DNA of 33,094 nucleotides from Bacteroidaceae bacterium (GTDB lineage Bacteria; Bacteroidota; Bacteroidia; Bacteroidales; Bacteroidaceae): NCBI GenBank assembly GCA_017617805.1, contig JAFZVN010000068.1, positions 1 to 33,094 of the forward strand, read 5' to 3'. Shown piece by piece: positions 23,752 to 32,763 of this stretch (position 1 is its first letter; each line of letters starts with the position of its first letter). The notes under the pieces were generated by a model. It saw only the letters and a program-made list of their open reading frames with translations, ran no database searches and was not told where the DNA came from. The position numbers and the translations under genes were made by a program.

Positions 23752-25008
23752 GTGAACTATAATCATCCACGAAGACAGAAGACCGCAGGACTAATTCGTT
23801 ATTCCTGCGGAATTCTGTTTATGATTTTCTGTTTCTGCTATCTGTTCTTTCTGCAAGGCGAAGTTTTGGCAGAGGCCCAGTTCGTCTTCTCTAAAGGAGC
23901 AACCACCTACAACATTTTTGTGGGTGCTATCATCACCACGCTCATTCTGCAAATTGTGCAATGGGTAGTGGGCACACTTTCTCGTTTGCCATCCACGGTG
24001 TATGCTTTGTCATACATTCCCTCCATCCTGTTGTTGGCTTTCCTTGTCAATATCAATGAAGAGCGAATCGCGCAGTTCTCCCTGGGTGCATGGGTGTGGA
24101 TCATTCCAGTTGTGCTGGTGGTGTATATTCTTCTTGCGATTGCCATTCATGCATTGAAGGGTGGCTCCATGGATAGTGACTTTGACCTCAAGTCGCAGAT
24201 TTATCCCAATTTCATCCTTCTCTTTTTGCAGATGTTGGTCATCGGATTTGTTCCTCAGTCCTCTGATGTCTATCACTATGAACTGAAAGCAGAACGGTTG
24301 ATTCTTGCTGGTGATTACGAGGCAGTCAGCAGAGTGGGGGAGCGTTCCCTTCGCGCCAGTGCCCGTCTTACCCAGTTGCGTATGTACGCTCTCTCTCAGC
24401 AGGGATTGTTGGCAGAGCGTCTCTTTGAATATCCGCAGTATGATGGTGCACGTGGCTTGCTCGACATCTCCGACACCCTTTCTGTTTATCGTTTCAGCAC
24501 ACAATCCATCTGCCGTTATTTAGGAGCGCAATGTGGTAAGAATGTGAAATCAACGGATCGCTTCTATCAGTTGTTGTTGGGCGAATACCAGAAGGGTGAT
24601 ACTGTTGTCATCCTGGCCAATGAACACACGATCGATTACTACTTGTGCAGTCTCCTCTTGGAGAAGAAACTCAAGGAATGGCGACGTGAACTCCCACACT
24701 ATTATAACTTGTCAGACAGCATTCCTCATGCTTATGATGCCCTTCCAAAATCCTATCGTGAGGCATTGCTCTTGATAGGAAATCCCCAGGAGGCATTCAA
24801 TGGGAAAATTGTCATTGGTTCAGATACTTTGGCTACGCTGACAGACAGGGAGATGATTGCCCAGTTCCGTGATTATCAGGCGTTGAAAGCCGAACTGAAA
24901 GACCCTGTGGAACGTGTCAATAAGACTCATCGGGAATTTGGCAAGACCTATTGGTGGTATTACGACAGCAGCCATCTTGCTACTGGCGAATTGGAGAAGA
25001 GAAAGTAA
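23752..25008 (+). CDS. Multi-pass membrane protein of unknown function (possibly DUF6057)
   Basis: 418 residues with a GTG start 3 nt after the glgB stop; an internal ATG at 23821 would cut into the first membrane helix, so GTG is preferred. The N-terminal ~185 residues hold about five hydrophobic segments (LFMIFCFCYLFFL, IFVGAIITTLILQIVQWVVG, ALSYIPSILLLAFLV, WVWIIPVVLVVYILLAIAI, FILLFLQMLVIGFV). The remainder is a soluble helical domain with TPR-like character (AERLILAGDYEAVSRVGERS, LRMYALSQQGLLAERLFEYP). The arrangement recalls Bacteroidota proteins annotated DUF6057, but I am not certain. It sits between glgB and a MATE transporter on the same strand. No function can be assigned. Confidence 0.8.
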   Translation: MNYNHPRRQKTAGLIRYSCGILFMIFCFCYLFFLQGEVLAEAQFVFSKGATTYNIFVGAIITTLILQIVQWVVGTLSRLPSTVYALSYIPSILLLAFLVNINEERIAQFSLGAWVWIIPVVLVVYILLAIAIHALKGGSMDSDFDLKSQIYPNFILLFLQMLVIGFVPQSSDVYHYELKAERLILAGDYEAVSRVGERSLRASARLTQLRMYALSQQGLLAERLFEYPQYDGARGLLDISDTLSVYRFSTQSICRYLGAQCGKNVKSTDRFYQLLLGEYQKGDTVVILANEHTIDYYLCSLLLEKKLKEWRRELPHYYNLSDSIPHAYDALPKSYREALLLIGNPQEAFNGKIVIGSDTLATLTDREMIAQFRDYQALKAELKDPVERVNKTHREFGKTYWWYYDSSHLATGELEKRK

Positions 25009-25010
25009 GG

Positions 25011-25049
25011 GATTAAGGGGCGAGGAGCAAGAGATAAGGAGTAAGAGGT
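25011..25049. repeat. Purine-rich repeat-like spacer before the MATE gene
   Basis: About 39 bp of GA-rich sequence containing GGCGAGGAGCAAGA (25019-25032) and GGAGTAAGAGG. The same words occur inverted inside the MATE gene (25710-25750) and related ones occur at 20269-20338, suggesting a dispersed repeat family. Confidence 0.5.
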
Positions 25050-26378
25050 ATGAATCATCGTTCACGCAAAGCAGCCATCTTCACGCTTGCCTATCCCATT
25101 GTCATCGCCCAGTTGGGGACTATTGTGCAGGGATGGGCTGACACCATCATGGTGGGTCAGTACGGCACACCTGAACTTTCTGCTGCCAGTTTTGTCAACA
25201 ACATCTTCAACCTCTGCATCTTTTTCCTGTTGGGTATTTCTTATGCTACCACACCAGTGGTGGGCACCTTGTTTAGTCAAGGGAAATATCTGAAAGTCTT
25301 GTCCACACTCCGTGAGAGCAACGTGGTGAATCTCTTGGCGAGCCTCTTCATTGTCCTCCTCCTTTTGATTCTCTATCTCAATCTTGACCACCTCGGACAA
25401 CCTGCCGAATTGTTGCCCCTCATCCGTTCTTATTTCATCGTTCTGCTGCTCTCGTTGCCTTTCCTTTCGCTGTTCAACTCCATGAAGCAGTTTTCTGACG
25501 CTCTTGGCGACACTTGTACGCCCATGTGGATGATGATTGGGGGCAACGTCATCAATATACTCCTCAACTATCTGTTCATCTTCGTCTGTGACATGGGACT
25601 GCTTGGTGCAGGTCTTGCTACACTCATTGCCCGAGTCCTCATGCCCCTTGCGATGTGGTTAGCCCTCCATCATGGCTCTCTCCTCCGTTCCCTTCGTTCA
25701 CGGGTGTCCTCTCACTCCACGTTTCTTGCTCCTCGCCTCTTGCCCCTCAACTTCCAACTCATCAAATTGGGGCTTCCCATCTCCATCCAACTTTGTCTTG
25801 AAGCCAGCGCCTTTAACATTAGTGCCATCTTCATGGGATGGATTGGTGCCTCCGCTTTGGCTGCTCATCAGGTGATGGCTACTGTCAGCAGTCTCGCATT
25901 TATGGTTTATTATGGCATTGGCGCTGCGGCTGCTATTCGCATAGCCTACTTCCAGGGACAGAACGAGTGGGATGAGGTACGCAAAACAGCTTTGACCGCT
26001 CTGTGGATGTCCGTTGCCTCTGGTGTCGTGCTGGTGAGCTTCCTTTGTATCTTTGGCACATCCATCGCCCATATCTTCACCACCAGCTCCGAGGTGGCCA
26101 TGCTGTTCCTCTCCTTCTTTCCTCCTTTCATTTGCTACCAGATTGGCGACTGTTTGCAAATTACCTATGCCAATGCGCTTCGAGGCATCAAAGATGTGCG
26201 AGCCATGATGCTTTATGCCTTCATTGCCTACATCCTGGTCAGCCTTCCCTTGGCATACATCTTTGCCTTTCCCTTCCACATGGGAGCTGTTGGAATCTGG
26301 TGGTCATTCCCCTTCGGGCTCACCACAGCAGGTCTGTGCTATTACTTCCAATTCCGCAAGCATTATGTTCGCTCTTGA
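25050..26378 (+). CDS. MATE family efflux transporter
   Basis: 442 residues with twelve predicted hydrophobic segments in two six-helix halves. The start MNHRSRKAAIFTLAYPIVIAQL and the segments GWADTIMVGQYG, FVNNIFNLCIFFLLG, DALGDTCTPMWMMIGGNVIN and LGLPISIQLCLEASAFNISAIFMG are typical of multidrug and toxic compound extrusion (NorM/DinF) transporters, which export cationic or other compounds using Na+ or H+ gradients at the inner membrane. The inter-half loop (about residues 210-236, RSLRSRVSSHSTFLAPRLLP) is encoded by sequence that is the reverse complement of a GA-rich intergenic repeat just upstream of the gene. This is a likely in-frame repeat insertion in a tolerant loop. The substrate is unknown. 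Confidence 0.9.
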   Translation: MNHRSRKAAIFTLAYPIVIAQLGTIVQGWADTIMVGQYGTPELSAASFVNNIFNLCIFFLLGISYATTPVVGTLFSQGKYLKVLSTLRESNVVNLLASLFIVLLLLILYLNLDHLGQPAELLPLIRSYFIVLLLSLPFLSLFNSMKQFSDALGDTCTPMWMMIGGNVINILLNYLFIFVCDMGLLGAGLATLIARVLMPLAMWLALHHGSLLRSLRSRVSSHSTFLAPRLLPLNFQLIKLGLPISIQLCLEASAFNISAIFMGWIGASALAAHQVMATVSSLAFMVYYGIGAAAAIRIAYFQGQNEWDEVRKTALTALWMSVASGVVLVSFLCIFGTSIAHIFTTSSEVAMLFLSFFPPFICYQIGDCLQITYANALRGIKDVRAMMLYAFIAYILVSLPLAYIFAFPFHMGAVGIWWSFPFGLTTAGLCYYFQFRKHYVRS

Positions 26379-26475
26379 ACACCCCAACCATTTCAAAAAG
26401 GAGATGTTTGAGAAAAAGTTAAGCCCTTTTGGATGTTTTTTTGAGGCGACGGGATGACAAGTCGAAAATTTTCAC

Positions 26476-26484
26476 TACCTTCGC
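26476..26484 (+). promoter_or_regulatory. Predicted guaA promoter -7 element
   Basis: TACCTTCGC followed by A is one mismatch from TAnnTTTGC and lies 30 nt upstream of the guaA ATG. No TTTG at the -33 spacing. The 136-bp gap between MATE and guaA holds nothing else convincing. Confidence 0.45.
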
Positions 26485-26514
26485 ACTTTACAAGCAACAC
26501 ATATTCTATAATAT

Positions 26515-28122
26515 ATGCAGAAAATTATCATTTTGGACTTTGGTTCGCAGACCACTCAGTTGATTGGTCGCCGTGTTCGTGAGCTGAACACGTTCTGCGA
26601 AATCATGCCTTACAACAAGTTTCCACAGAATGATCCTGATGTGATTGGTGTTATCCTGTCGGGCTCTCCCTACAGCGTCTATGAGGAGCGTGCCTTCAAG
26701 CTTGATTTCTCCCAGATTCGTGGTAAGTATCCCATCCTTGGCATCTGCTATGGTGCCCAGCTGATGGCTCACACATTTGGTGGTAAGGTGGAACCAGAAG
26801 GCACTCGTGAATATGGACGTGCCAATCTGGAGTTTATGGAAGAGGGTAATCCGCTCCTTAAAGGTTTTGCAGAGAACAGTCAGGTGTGGATGTCGCATGG
26901 TGACACCATCACCCGTCTGCCTGAGGGTTTCCGTTGCATCGCCTCCACAGCGACCGTCAAGTATGCTGCCTATGCTGCAAACGACGAGAAGATTTGGGGT
27001 GTGCAGTATCATCCAGAGGTGTTCCACTCCATCGATGGCACGCTGCTCTTGAAGAACTTCGTGGTGGACATCTGTGGCGGCAAGCAGGATTGGTCACCCG
27101 CTTCGTTCGTTGACCAGACGGTGGCAGAGCTTCGTGAGCAGGTGGGTGACGATAAAGTCATCCTGGGTCTCTCTGGTGGTGTCGATTCTTCTGTGGCTGC
27201 TGTGCTGCTCAATCGTGCCATTGGCAAGAACCTCACCTGCATCTTTGTCAACAACGGACTCCTTCGCAAGAACGAGTTCACAGATGTGCTTCGTGACTAC
27301 GAGTGCCTCGGCCTCAATGTGGTGGGTGTTGATGCTTCGCAGAAGTTCTACACAGAATTGGCTGGTGTGACTGAACCAGAAAAGAAACGCAAGATTATAG
27401 GTGCAGGCTTTATCGACGTGTTCGAAGCTGAGGCCAAGAAGATTGAAGGTGCCAAGTGGCTTGCTCAGGGTACCATCTATCCCGACCGCATCGAGTCGCT
27501 TAACATCACGGGTAAGGTCATCAAATCCCATCATAACGTGGGCGGTCTGCCTGAGAAGATGGGTCTCAAACTCTGCGAGCCTCTCAAGTGGCTTTTCAAG
27601 GACGAAGTGCGTCGTGTAGGTCGTCAACTCCAGATGCCCGAACACCTCATCACCCGTCATCCGTTCCCAGGACCTGGTCTCGCTGTCCGCATTTTGGGCG
27701 ACATCACTCCAGAGAAAGTACGTGTGCTTCAAGAAGCCGACGACATCTTCATTCGCGGTCTCCGCAACTGGAAGGTGAAACTCTCTGGCGAAGAGGCTCG
27801 CAAGGTGCTTGCTGCAGGTGTACCTGCCGACATGACTGATGGTACCATTGAGGTTTCTCTCTACGACCAAATCTGGCAGGCTGGAGCCATCCTCCTCTCC
27901 TCCGTGAAGAGTGTGGGTGTGATGGGTGACGAACGTACCTACGAGAATCCTGTGGCTCTTCGTGCGGTTACCTCTGCCGATGCGATGACTGCCGACTGGG
28001 CAAAACTCCCCTACGAGTTCCTTGCCGAAGTCAGCAATCAAATCATCCGCAACGTCAAAGGTGTCAACCGTGTTTGCTACGACGTATCCTCCAAACCACC
28101 AGCAACGATCGAATGGGAGTAG
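26515..28122 (+). CDS. guaA: GMP synthase (glutamine-hydrolysing)
   Basis: 535 residues. It converts XMP to GMP with ATP and glutamine in the cytoplasm, the last step of GMP synthesis. An N-terminal class I glutamine amidotransferase domain has the nucleophile C78 in GICYGAQ and the H166/E168 pair in VQYHPEVF. The ATP-pyrophosphatase domain has the PP-loop LSGGVDSS (219-226). The C-terminal dimerisation/XMP-binding domain has [14 protein letters not shown] and the canonical ending PPATIEWE. Length agrees with the family. The gene converges on the AAA+ ATPase gene, with only 17 bp between the two stop codons and no room for separate terminators. Confidence 0.97.
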   Translation: MQKIIILDFGSQTTQLIGRRVRELNTFCEIMPYNKFPQNDPDVIGVILSGSPYSVYEERAFKLDFSQIRGKYPILGICYGAQLMAHTFGGKVEPEGTREYGRANLEFMEEGNPLLKGFAENSQVWMSHGDTITRLPEGFRCIASTATVKYAAYAANDEKIWGVQYHPEVFHSIDGTLLLKNFVVDICGGKQDWSPASFVDQTVAELREQVGDDKVILGLSGGVDSSVAAVLLNRAIGKNLTCIFVNNGLLRKNEFTDVLRDYECLGLNVVGVDASQKFYTELAGVTEPEKKRKIIGAGFIDVFEAEAKKIEGAKWLAQGTIYPDRIESLNITGKVIKSHHNVGGLPEKMGLKLCEPLKWLFKDEVRRVGRQLQMPEHLITRHPFPGPGLAVRILGDITPEKVRVLQEADDIFIRGLRNWKVKLSGEEARKVLAAGVPADMTDGTIEVSLYDQIWQAGAILLSSVKSVGVMGDERTYENPVALRAVTSADAMTADWAKLPYEFLAEVSNQIIRNVKGVNRVCYDVSSKPPATIEWE

Positions 28123-28139
28123 GACAATGATAAGCGGCA

Positions 28140-29774
28140 TCATTTGAAGCCGATGCTGCGCTTATTAGGGGTGCTGGTCGATTGCAGTGGTTTTACATCC
28201 GCCACGGTGATGGCCAGCATCCTTTTGTTTTTCACATGCAGCCGTTCGCAACGTGCTGCGTGGTGGAGGTAAAGCTTATCCAACAAGTTTCCCACCTCTC
28301 GGGCATTGCCCCATGACTTCTTGTCACGGTTGTTGTAGAGGTTTGTCACAATCTCCTTATATAGCATCCAAGCCTTGGGTGTGAAGTGGTAGTTGAACCG
28401 CTTGATACGGAGCTTGCTGATTTTCAGCAGCTGGGGCACGGTGAAGTCTGGGAACTTGAATCGGTTGGGGAATCGGGAGGCCAAACCCTCATTCTGACGG
28501 AGCAGGTTTTCCATCAGTTCCGTGTAGCCGCAGAGCACGATGGCGATGTCTCTCGCACTCTCGTCAGCCAGATAGGGCATCATCAGCGGCAGTACATTCT
28601 TGCCTGGGTCGTGAGGGTGGGGCGGGTTCAGTTGATAGGCCTCGTCTATCATCAGCACACCTCCTTCGGCAGCTTTCAGCAAGGCATGCACAGCTTTCTC
28701 CTCATCGCCGAAGTTGTTGCCGACGAAGGTGCCTCGGTCAGCCACCACCACATGTCCTTTGGACAAAGCTCCTGCCTTGTAGAGCAGCGAGGCATAGAGT
28801 CGGCAGAGGGTGGTCTTGCCTGTGCCAGGAGCCCCATGAAAGATGGCATGCATGGACACCTCGTGCTCCTCCGATTCAGGGTTGTCGTTGCGCAGTCGGC
28901 GGTTATAGCTGTGCAGGGTGGTCAGCTGCTCAATCTGCTTCTTGATTTCGTCACAGCCAATCAACTTGTTCAGTTCCTCCTTGGGCTTCTTCAAGCGTGC
29001 ATAAGCCTTTGCTCTCAGTCCTTCATCCAGCGTCGGCTCATAAGGGGGCTCAGGGTCTTCCGAGAAAGGTCCTTCCACCTCCTCCTTTTTCTCCTCGCTT
29101 TCCTTCTCGTCATCATCCAACATCGTCTTGATGAAGTCATTCATCAATTGCTCAAACTCCCCATCCTGCGTGTCGTCCTCCTTCTCCTCTTCCTTCTGTT
29201 CGTTCACCCTGCTGAAGTCCGAACACTCCGTGTACTGATTGGCACATTTGAAGATGCTGTTGCCCACTTCGTAGTCCAGACATTCATCATATAGTTCATC
29301 GTATGGCGACTCATAATCGACCTTGTCATACACCACCGTGTGCTGGGTCAGCCACACGTCGTCTTCATAGTCCTCCTTGTTGATGAGGTTGGCATTGGTC
29401 ACCAACACAATCCAGGGCATCGAGGGGACATGCACGCCGTACGTTTCCAACGCTTCGATCATGGCATGGCGCAGCTTTTGCAACCGATGGATGGGGGAGA
29501 CATAGTGATCGTTCTCCGAGAAGTAGAGAGGCTCCTTATCATCGAAAGGTTCCTCATCCACCAAATAGTCCTTCTGTTTGGGATGCTTCTCGATGCCAGC
29601 CAGCAGAATCTGGCTGTCGAAGTAATGGAACATGACCTTCATTTCAGGCTCTTGGCAGTTCAGTTCTCTGAACCAGCGTTTTGTGATGCCCGTTTTCTGT
29701 CCAGAGATATAGAATTGGAGGAACTCCATGATGGAGTCGGATGTTTGATCCAAAAGATTCGGAATGGTTCTCAT
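28140..29774 (-). CDS. AAA+ ATPase of the CbbX/SpoVK (CfxQ) type with an uncharacterised N-terminal domain
   Basis: 544 residues. Residues 1-185 form a domain I do not recognise, followed by a very acidic linker (about 190-245, rich in E/D and K). The AAA+ module begins near 265 (LIGCDEIKKQIEQL). Walker A is FHGAPGTGKTT (K320), Walker B is GGVLMIDEAYQL (D377, E378), then FVGNNFGDEEKAV and an arginine-rich sensor region FPNRFKF. CbbX/SpoVK ATPases are hexameric remodellers, for example of Rubisco or sporulation proteins; the partner here is unknown, and no Rubisco or sporulation genes are seen. It is convergent with guaA. A second copy of its final 30 codons lies at 18895-18990. A plausible promoter is ~240 bp upstream, leaving a long leader. 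Confidence 0.85.
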   Translation of the reverse strand: MRTIPNLLDQTSDSIMEFLQFYISGQKTGITKRWFRELNCQEPEMKVMFHYFDSQILLAGIEKHPKQKDYLVDEEPFDDKEPLYFSENDHYVSPIHRLQKLRHAMIEALETYGVHVPSMPWIVLVTNANLINKEDYEDDVWLTQHTVVYDKVDYESPYDELYDECLDYEVGNSIFKCANQYTECSDFSRVNEQKEEEKEDDTQDGEFEQLMNDFIKTMLDDDEKESEEKKEEVEGPFSEDPEPPYEPTLDEGLRAKAYARLKKPKEELNKLIGCDEIKKQIEQLTTLHSYNRRLRNDNPESEEHEVSMHAIFHGAPGTGKTTLCRLYASLLYKAGALSKGHVVVADRGTFVGNNFGDEEKAVHALLKAAEGGVLMIDEAYQLNPPHPHDPGKNVLPLMMPYLADESARDIAIVLCGYTELMENLLRQNEGLASRFPNRFKFPDFTVPQLLKISKLRIKRFNYHFTPKAWMLYKEIVTNLYNNRDKKSWGNAREVGNLLDKLYLHHAARCERLHVKNKRMLAITVADVKPLQSTSTPNKRSIGFK

Positions 29775-30010
29775 AGGCTTGTGTGAATAAAAAAGTTACT
29801 GAATAAATGAATAGTTAAATTGTGAATGTGAAAAACTAACAGATACAATAGTCGCGTAGAGAGTACTGCCGAAAAGGCAGCGTTAGAGCTGTTTTCGTCA
29901 ACCTATAAACCTATGTGCAAAAGTTAAGCGCGGAGCTTTTTGATTCGTTCTTTCACTCTGTTTTTGTGGGGGTGAAAGTGCTATGTTTTGTTATTGGCGG
30001 AAAAACTTTG
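29775..30010 (-). other. Long probable 5' leader of the AAA+ gene with a small hairpin
   Basis: No gene is visible in this part of the 377-bp intergenic region. Arms CTGCC (29866-29870) and GGCAG (29876-29880) close on GAAAA, and the alternative pairing CGAAAA (29870-29875) with TTTTCG (29892-29897) would compete with it. If the promoter at 30011-30042 is real, all of this is transcribed ahead of the AAA+ gene. Confidence 0.3.
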
Positions 30011-30042
30011 CAAAGTAACAATACATTTTTGAATCCACCAAA
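30011..30042 (-). promoter_or_regulatory. Predicted promoter for the AAA+ gene
   Basis: Minus-strand TTTG (30042-30039), a 20-nt spacer, then TTACTTTG (30018-30011) is one base off the Bacteroidota consensus TTTG-N19-21-TAnnTTTG. The -7 lies within the 12-bp palindrome ACTTTGCAAAGT (30006-30017). Confidence 0.45.
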
Positions 30043-30113
30043 ACTTTTCACAACTTTTTTTCATTTTTTGTGATTTCTTTTCTCTATTGGTGAAAAGTTT
30101 ACACAAAATATCG

Positions 30114-30122
30114 TATCTTTGC
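30114..30122 (+). promoter_or_regulatory. Predicted promoter -7 element of the C10 protease gene
   Basis: TATCTTTGC followed by A matches TAnnTTTGC exactly, 29 nt upstream of the ATG at 30152. A TTGG at 30087-30090 is the nearest -33-like word, though its 23-nt spacer is long. Confidence 0.6.
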
Positions 30123-30151
30123 AACCGGAACAATCAACTAACTAACAAGAT

Positions 30152-30739
30152 ATGATGGAAAGACGCAGAAATTTGACGATGAAGAGAATCGTGACAATCG
30201 TGGCACTGATGTGTGCCGTAGCATTTCAGGTGAATGCGCAGCACATCTCCGAAGAGCAGGCACGTGACCGTGTCATGCAGTTTATCAATGGCCAGTCAGC
30301 TACTAATATCCGTCGTGCTCCAGCCAATCGTCGTGAGCTGAAGTCAGTTCCCGTCGAGGCCAGCAGCATCTATGCTTTCAATGTGGAGGGTGGGGGCTTC
30401 GTCATCGCTTCGGGAGATGAGCGCGCGTTGCCCGTGCTGGGTTATTCCGATAGCGGCAGCTTGGATTGGGAGCGGATGCCTGAGAACATGCGTGCCTGGC
30501 TCAAGCAGTATGACGATGCCGTTGCCTCGTTGGGCGACCGCACGGATTTCATCGACGGTAATCCTAAGGATGAGGGCACGGGCACGGCACAGGGTGGTGC
30601 CGGAATGAGGCGGACGCAGTCGGAGAGGATGCCTGTGGAGCCTTTCATCAAGACGCACTGGGATCAGGATGCTCCTTATTGGGATGAGACTCCGCTTTAC
30701 GCAGGGCCGCATGCCGATTTGTGGGGGGGCAATGCCTGA
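30152..30739 (+). CDS. C10 (streptopain-like) peptidase, N-terminal part upstream of a frameshift
   Basis: 195 residues: signal peptide (MKRIVTIVALMCAVAFQVNAQ, from an internal ATG at 30179; the ATG at 30152 is also possible), then an inhibitory Spi/propeptide-like domain (ISEEQARDRVMQFING, SIYAFNVEGGGFVIASGDER, PVLGYSDSG). The start of the mature enzyme follows (PFIKTHWDQDAPYWDETPLY). The frame stops at a TGA at 30737-30739, just past a run of seven G (30723-30729), while the rest of the protease continues in the -1 frame. Alone this fragment lacks the catalytic Cys and His and cannot be an active peptidase. A single extra G, ribosomal -1 slippage or transcript slippage would restore the full protein. 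Confidence 0.8.
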   Translation: MMERRRNLTMKRIVTIVALMCAVAFQVNAQHISEEQARDRVMQFINGQSATNIRRAPANRRELKSVPVEASSIYAFNVEGGGFVIASGDERALPVLGYSDSGSLDWERMPENMRAWLKQYDDAVASLGDRTDFIDGNPKDEGTGTAQGGAGMRRTQSERMPVEPFIKTHWDQDAPYWDETPLYAGPHADLWGGNA

Positions 30740-32685
30740 CGGGGTGTACTGCCACAGCGACGGCCCAGATATTGAACTACTACCAGTGGCCCAAGACCAT
30801 GCCCGACGGGCTTCCTGACTATAATAGGGGTGCCGATTTTCCTAAGTATGACTACCGGATTGATGCCCTGCCTCCTGTGGCGTTCGACTGGGACAACATG
30901 CTGGACGACTACTGGGTGTGGAACCCTGAGACCCAGGCCTATGATGACTTGGGCACCGAGCGGCAGCGCCGTGCCGTTGCCACCCTGATGCGCTACTGCG
31001 GTCAGGCTTTGAGGATGGGCTACGGTCCTTATGAACTGGGGTCTACAGCTTATTCCACTGACTATCAGCAGGCATATACCGACTGTTTCGGCTATTCTGC
31101 GGCCATCTGCTTGAACCGCGCCTCTTACGGCATTGACGAATGGGAGGACATCATCTATGGTGAAATGGCAGCCAAACGGCCTGTGCAATATGGTGGATAC
31201 TCCGATGATGGCGGGCACTCCTTCATCTGTGATGGCTACGACGGCAATGGGCTGTTCCACATCAACTGGGGCTGGAGCGGTCAGGATGATGGCTACTTCG
31301 CGCTCTCCGTGCTGAACCCCTACAACAACACCAGTGCCGGCAGCGGCAGCAGCGGCATAGGTTTCTCCATCCAGCAGGATGCGGTCATCTATCTGGACCC
31401 GACGATGGAGAAACAGCCTAAGCCTGAAAGCTCGATGTTGAAGCTTCCTGCAATATACCAGTATCAAGGCATGAGCGTTGAGGATGAGAATGTGGTGATG
31501 TTCCAATACTTATATGCAGGGGATGATGCGAGGGTGGCTACTGCCGACTATGCGCTCGGCACGCAGGGAGAGGATGGAGCGTGGGTGCCGCGCATCATGG
31601 GCGACCCCAACGACAGCATCGTCTACCCCAGAAACTGGATGAAGGTGAAGATTGACCGCACCGCCTTCCAGCCCGGCGACTCGCTTGTGCTCTATCCGCT
31701 GGTGCGGTTCCGCCAGGCGGGGGCAGAGTGGCAGGTGGTGCCGCCGCTCAAGTCCCATGTGGTGATAGGGCGCACCGACGAAGGCTGCTTCTTCATCAAC
31801 GTGCACGAGGTGGAAGACATGCTGGAATGCGTCAGCATCTCCATCTCCAAGGGTTCTGGAAGACTGGACGAGCGGAGCGACCTGACCATCATCCTCAGAA
31901 ATAATTCAGAGTTTGACTTCCAGGAGATTTTCCATCTGTACCCCTTGTATTATGGACACGTCCATCCGGACGACATTACCAACGAGACACCCTTCAGCTG
32001 GGGGTGGAAGATGGCTTGCGGCGCATACGTGAAGGCAGGACAAGAGGCCGAGGTCACCTTCTCCTTCGTCCCTCAGCAGGGAGGGTACACGCGATTCAAT
32101 CTGTACACTTACACTGGCACCTTCATGGGCGAGTTCGATCTGGAGCTGACCAACGACACGCTCTACAACTACGACCCCTACGTGGAGAACAAGAGCTACT
32201 TTGCCCGCGAAGACGGGAAGTGGTTCTACCACGTCGAGCTGTGCGACAAGGCTGACGTCGAGATTCCCCATTGGATTCCAGCCGACAGTCTCCGTCTGAG
32301 CATCCGCACCTTCATCAATGAAGACCAGTTCGAGGATGTGAGGATTGAAGACGAAGTTAGGGAGTATCTCATGGCATTGCCCGACCTGGGAGGCAAGGGC
32401 GACTACAAGTTCATCCGCCAGGTGCCCGTCAACATCGGCATCGACGGTAAGTACCGCATGGACTCCTTTCTGATTGGGCAGCCTGATGACAACGACGACA
32501 ACAACATCGTTAGCTGCAACCATGAATATACCTTCGAATACCGCGATCCAACCGCCATCCAGCGCATCACCCCACCCACTGCCACCGACAGCGCATGGTA
32601 CACCCTCAGCGGCATGAAGCTGCGGGGCGAGCCGACACGGAAGGGCATGTATATCTTGAATGGCAAAAAAGTCACGATTAAGTAA
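30721..32685 (+). CDS. C10 (streptopain-like) peptidase, catalytic and C-terminal part downstream of a frameshift
   Basis: 654 residues in the -1 frame relative to the upstream part. The GTG at 30721 is only where the frame opens, not a convincing start. The catalytic cysteine lies in CLTGCTATATAQ (C9), and the histidine in GGHSFICDGYDGNGLFHINWGWSG, the C10 active-site pattern shared with streptopain. Beyond the protease (about residue 230) come beta-rich regions of unknown type. The end, WYTLSGMKLRGEPTRKGMYI followed by LNGKKVTIK, resembles the short sorting tails of Prevotella secreted proteins. Joined to the upstream part the product is ~840 residues, secreted, and longer than typical C10 enzymes. 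GC content looks higher than in neighbouring genes (many GC-ending codons), which may indicate transfer. Confidence 0.82.
   Translation: MGGQCLTGCTATATAQILNYYQWPKTMPDGLPDYNRGADFPKYDYRIDALPPVAFDWDNMLDDYWVWNPETQAYDDLGTERQRRAVATLMRYCGQALRMGYGPYELGSTAYSTDYQQAYTDCFGYSAAICLNRASYGIDEWEDIIYGEMAAKRPVQYGGYSDDGGHSFICDGYDGNGLFHINWGWSGQDDGYFALSVLNPYNNTSAGSGSSGIGFSIQQDAVIYLDPTMEKQPKPESSMLKLPAIYQYQGMSVEDENVVMFQYLYAGDDARVATADYALGTQGEDGAWVPRIMGDPNDSIVYPRNWMKVKIDRTAFQPGDSLVLYPLVRFRQAGAEWQVVPPLKSHVVIGRTDEGCFFINVHEVEDMLECVSISISKGSGRLDERSDLTIILRNNSEFDFQEIFHLYPLYYGHVHPDDITNETPFSWGWKMACGAYVKAGQEAEVTFSFVPQQGGYTRFNLYTYTGTFMGEFDLELTNDTLYNYDPYVENKSYFAREDGKWFYHVELCDKADVEIPHWIPADSLRLSIRTFINEDQFEDVRIEDEVREYLMALPDLGGKGDYKFIRQVPVNIGIDGKYRMDSFLIGQPDDNDDNNIVSCNHEYTFEYRDPTAIQRITPPTATDSAWYTLSGMKLRGEPTRKGMYILNGKKVTIK
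30723..30730 (+). other. G7 tract / possible -1 slippery site in the protease gene
   Basis: Seven consecutive G followed by C. In the upstream frame it reads TGG GGG GGC; the heptamer G-GGG-GGC (30724-30730) permits tandem re-pairing by -1 into the downstream frame. It lies 15 nt before the codon of the catalytic cysteine (30745-30747). It may also be a replication-slippage site or a base-calling error. Confidence 0.7.
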
Positions 32686-32763
32686 GCAACCAAATGGGAA
32701 GTTAATAATTGGGCTAGTTAGCAGAAAATTTTTCTTTTGTCTTAGGAGTCGGCTTCTGGGTGT

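Noticed and set aside
26385-26450. Terminator after the MATE gene
   Set aside because: CAAAAAGG and CCTTTTGG words pair only imperfectly across a long loop; too weak to annotate.
27094-28143. A 349-codon minus-strand frame ending inside guaA
   Set aside because: Antisense to the conserved GMP synthase; no family features.
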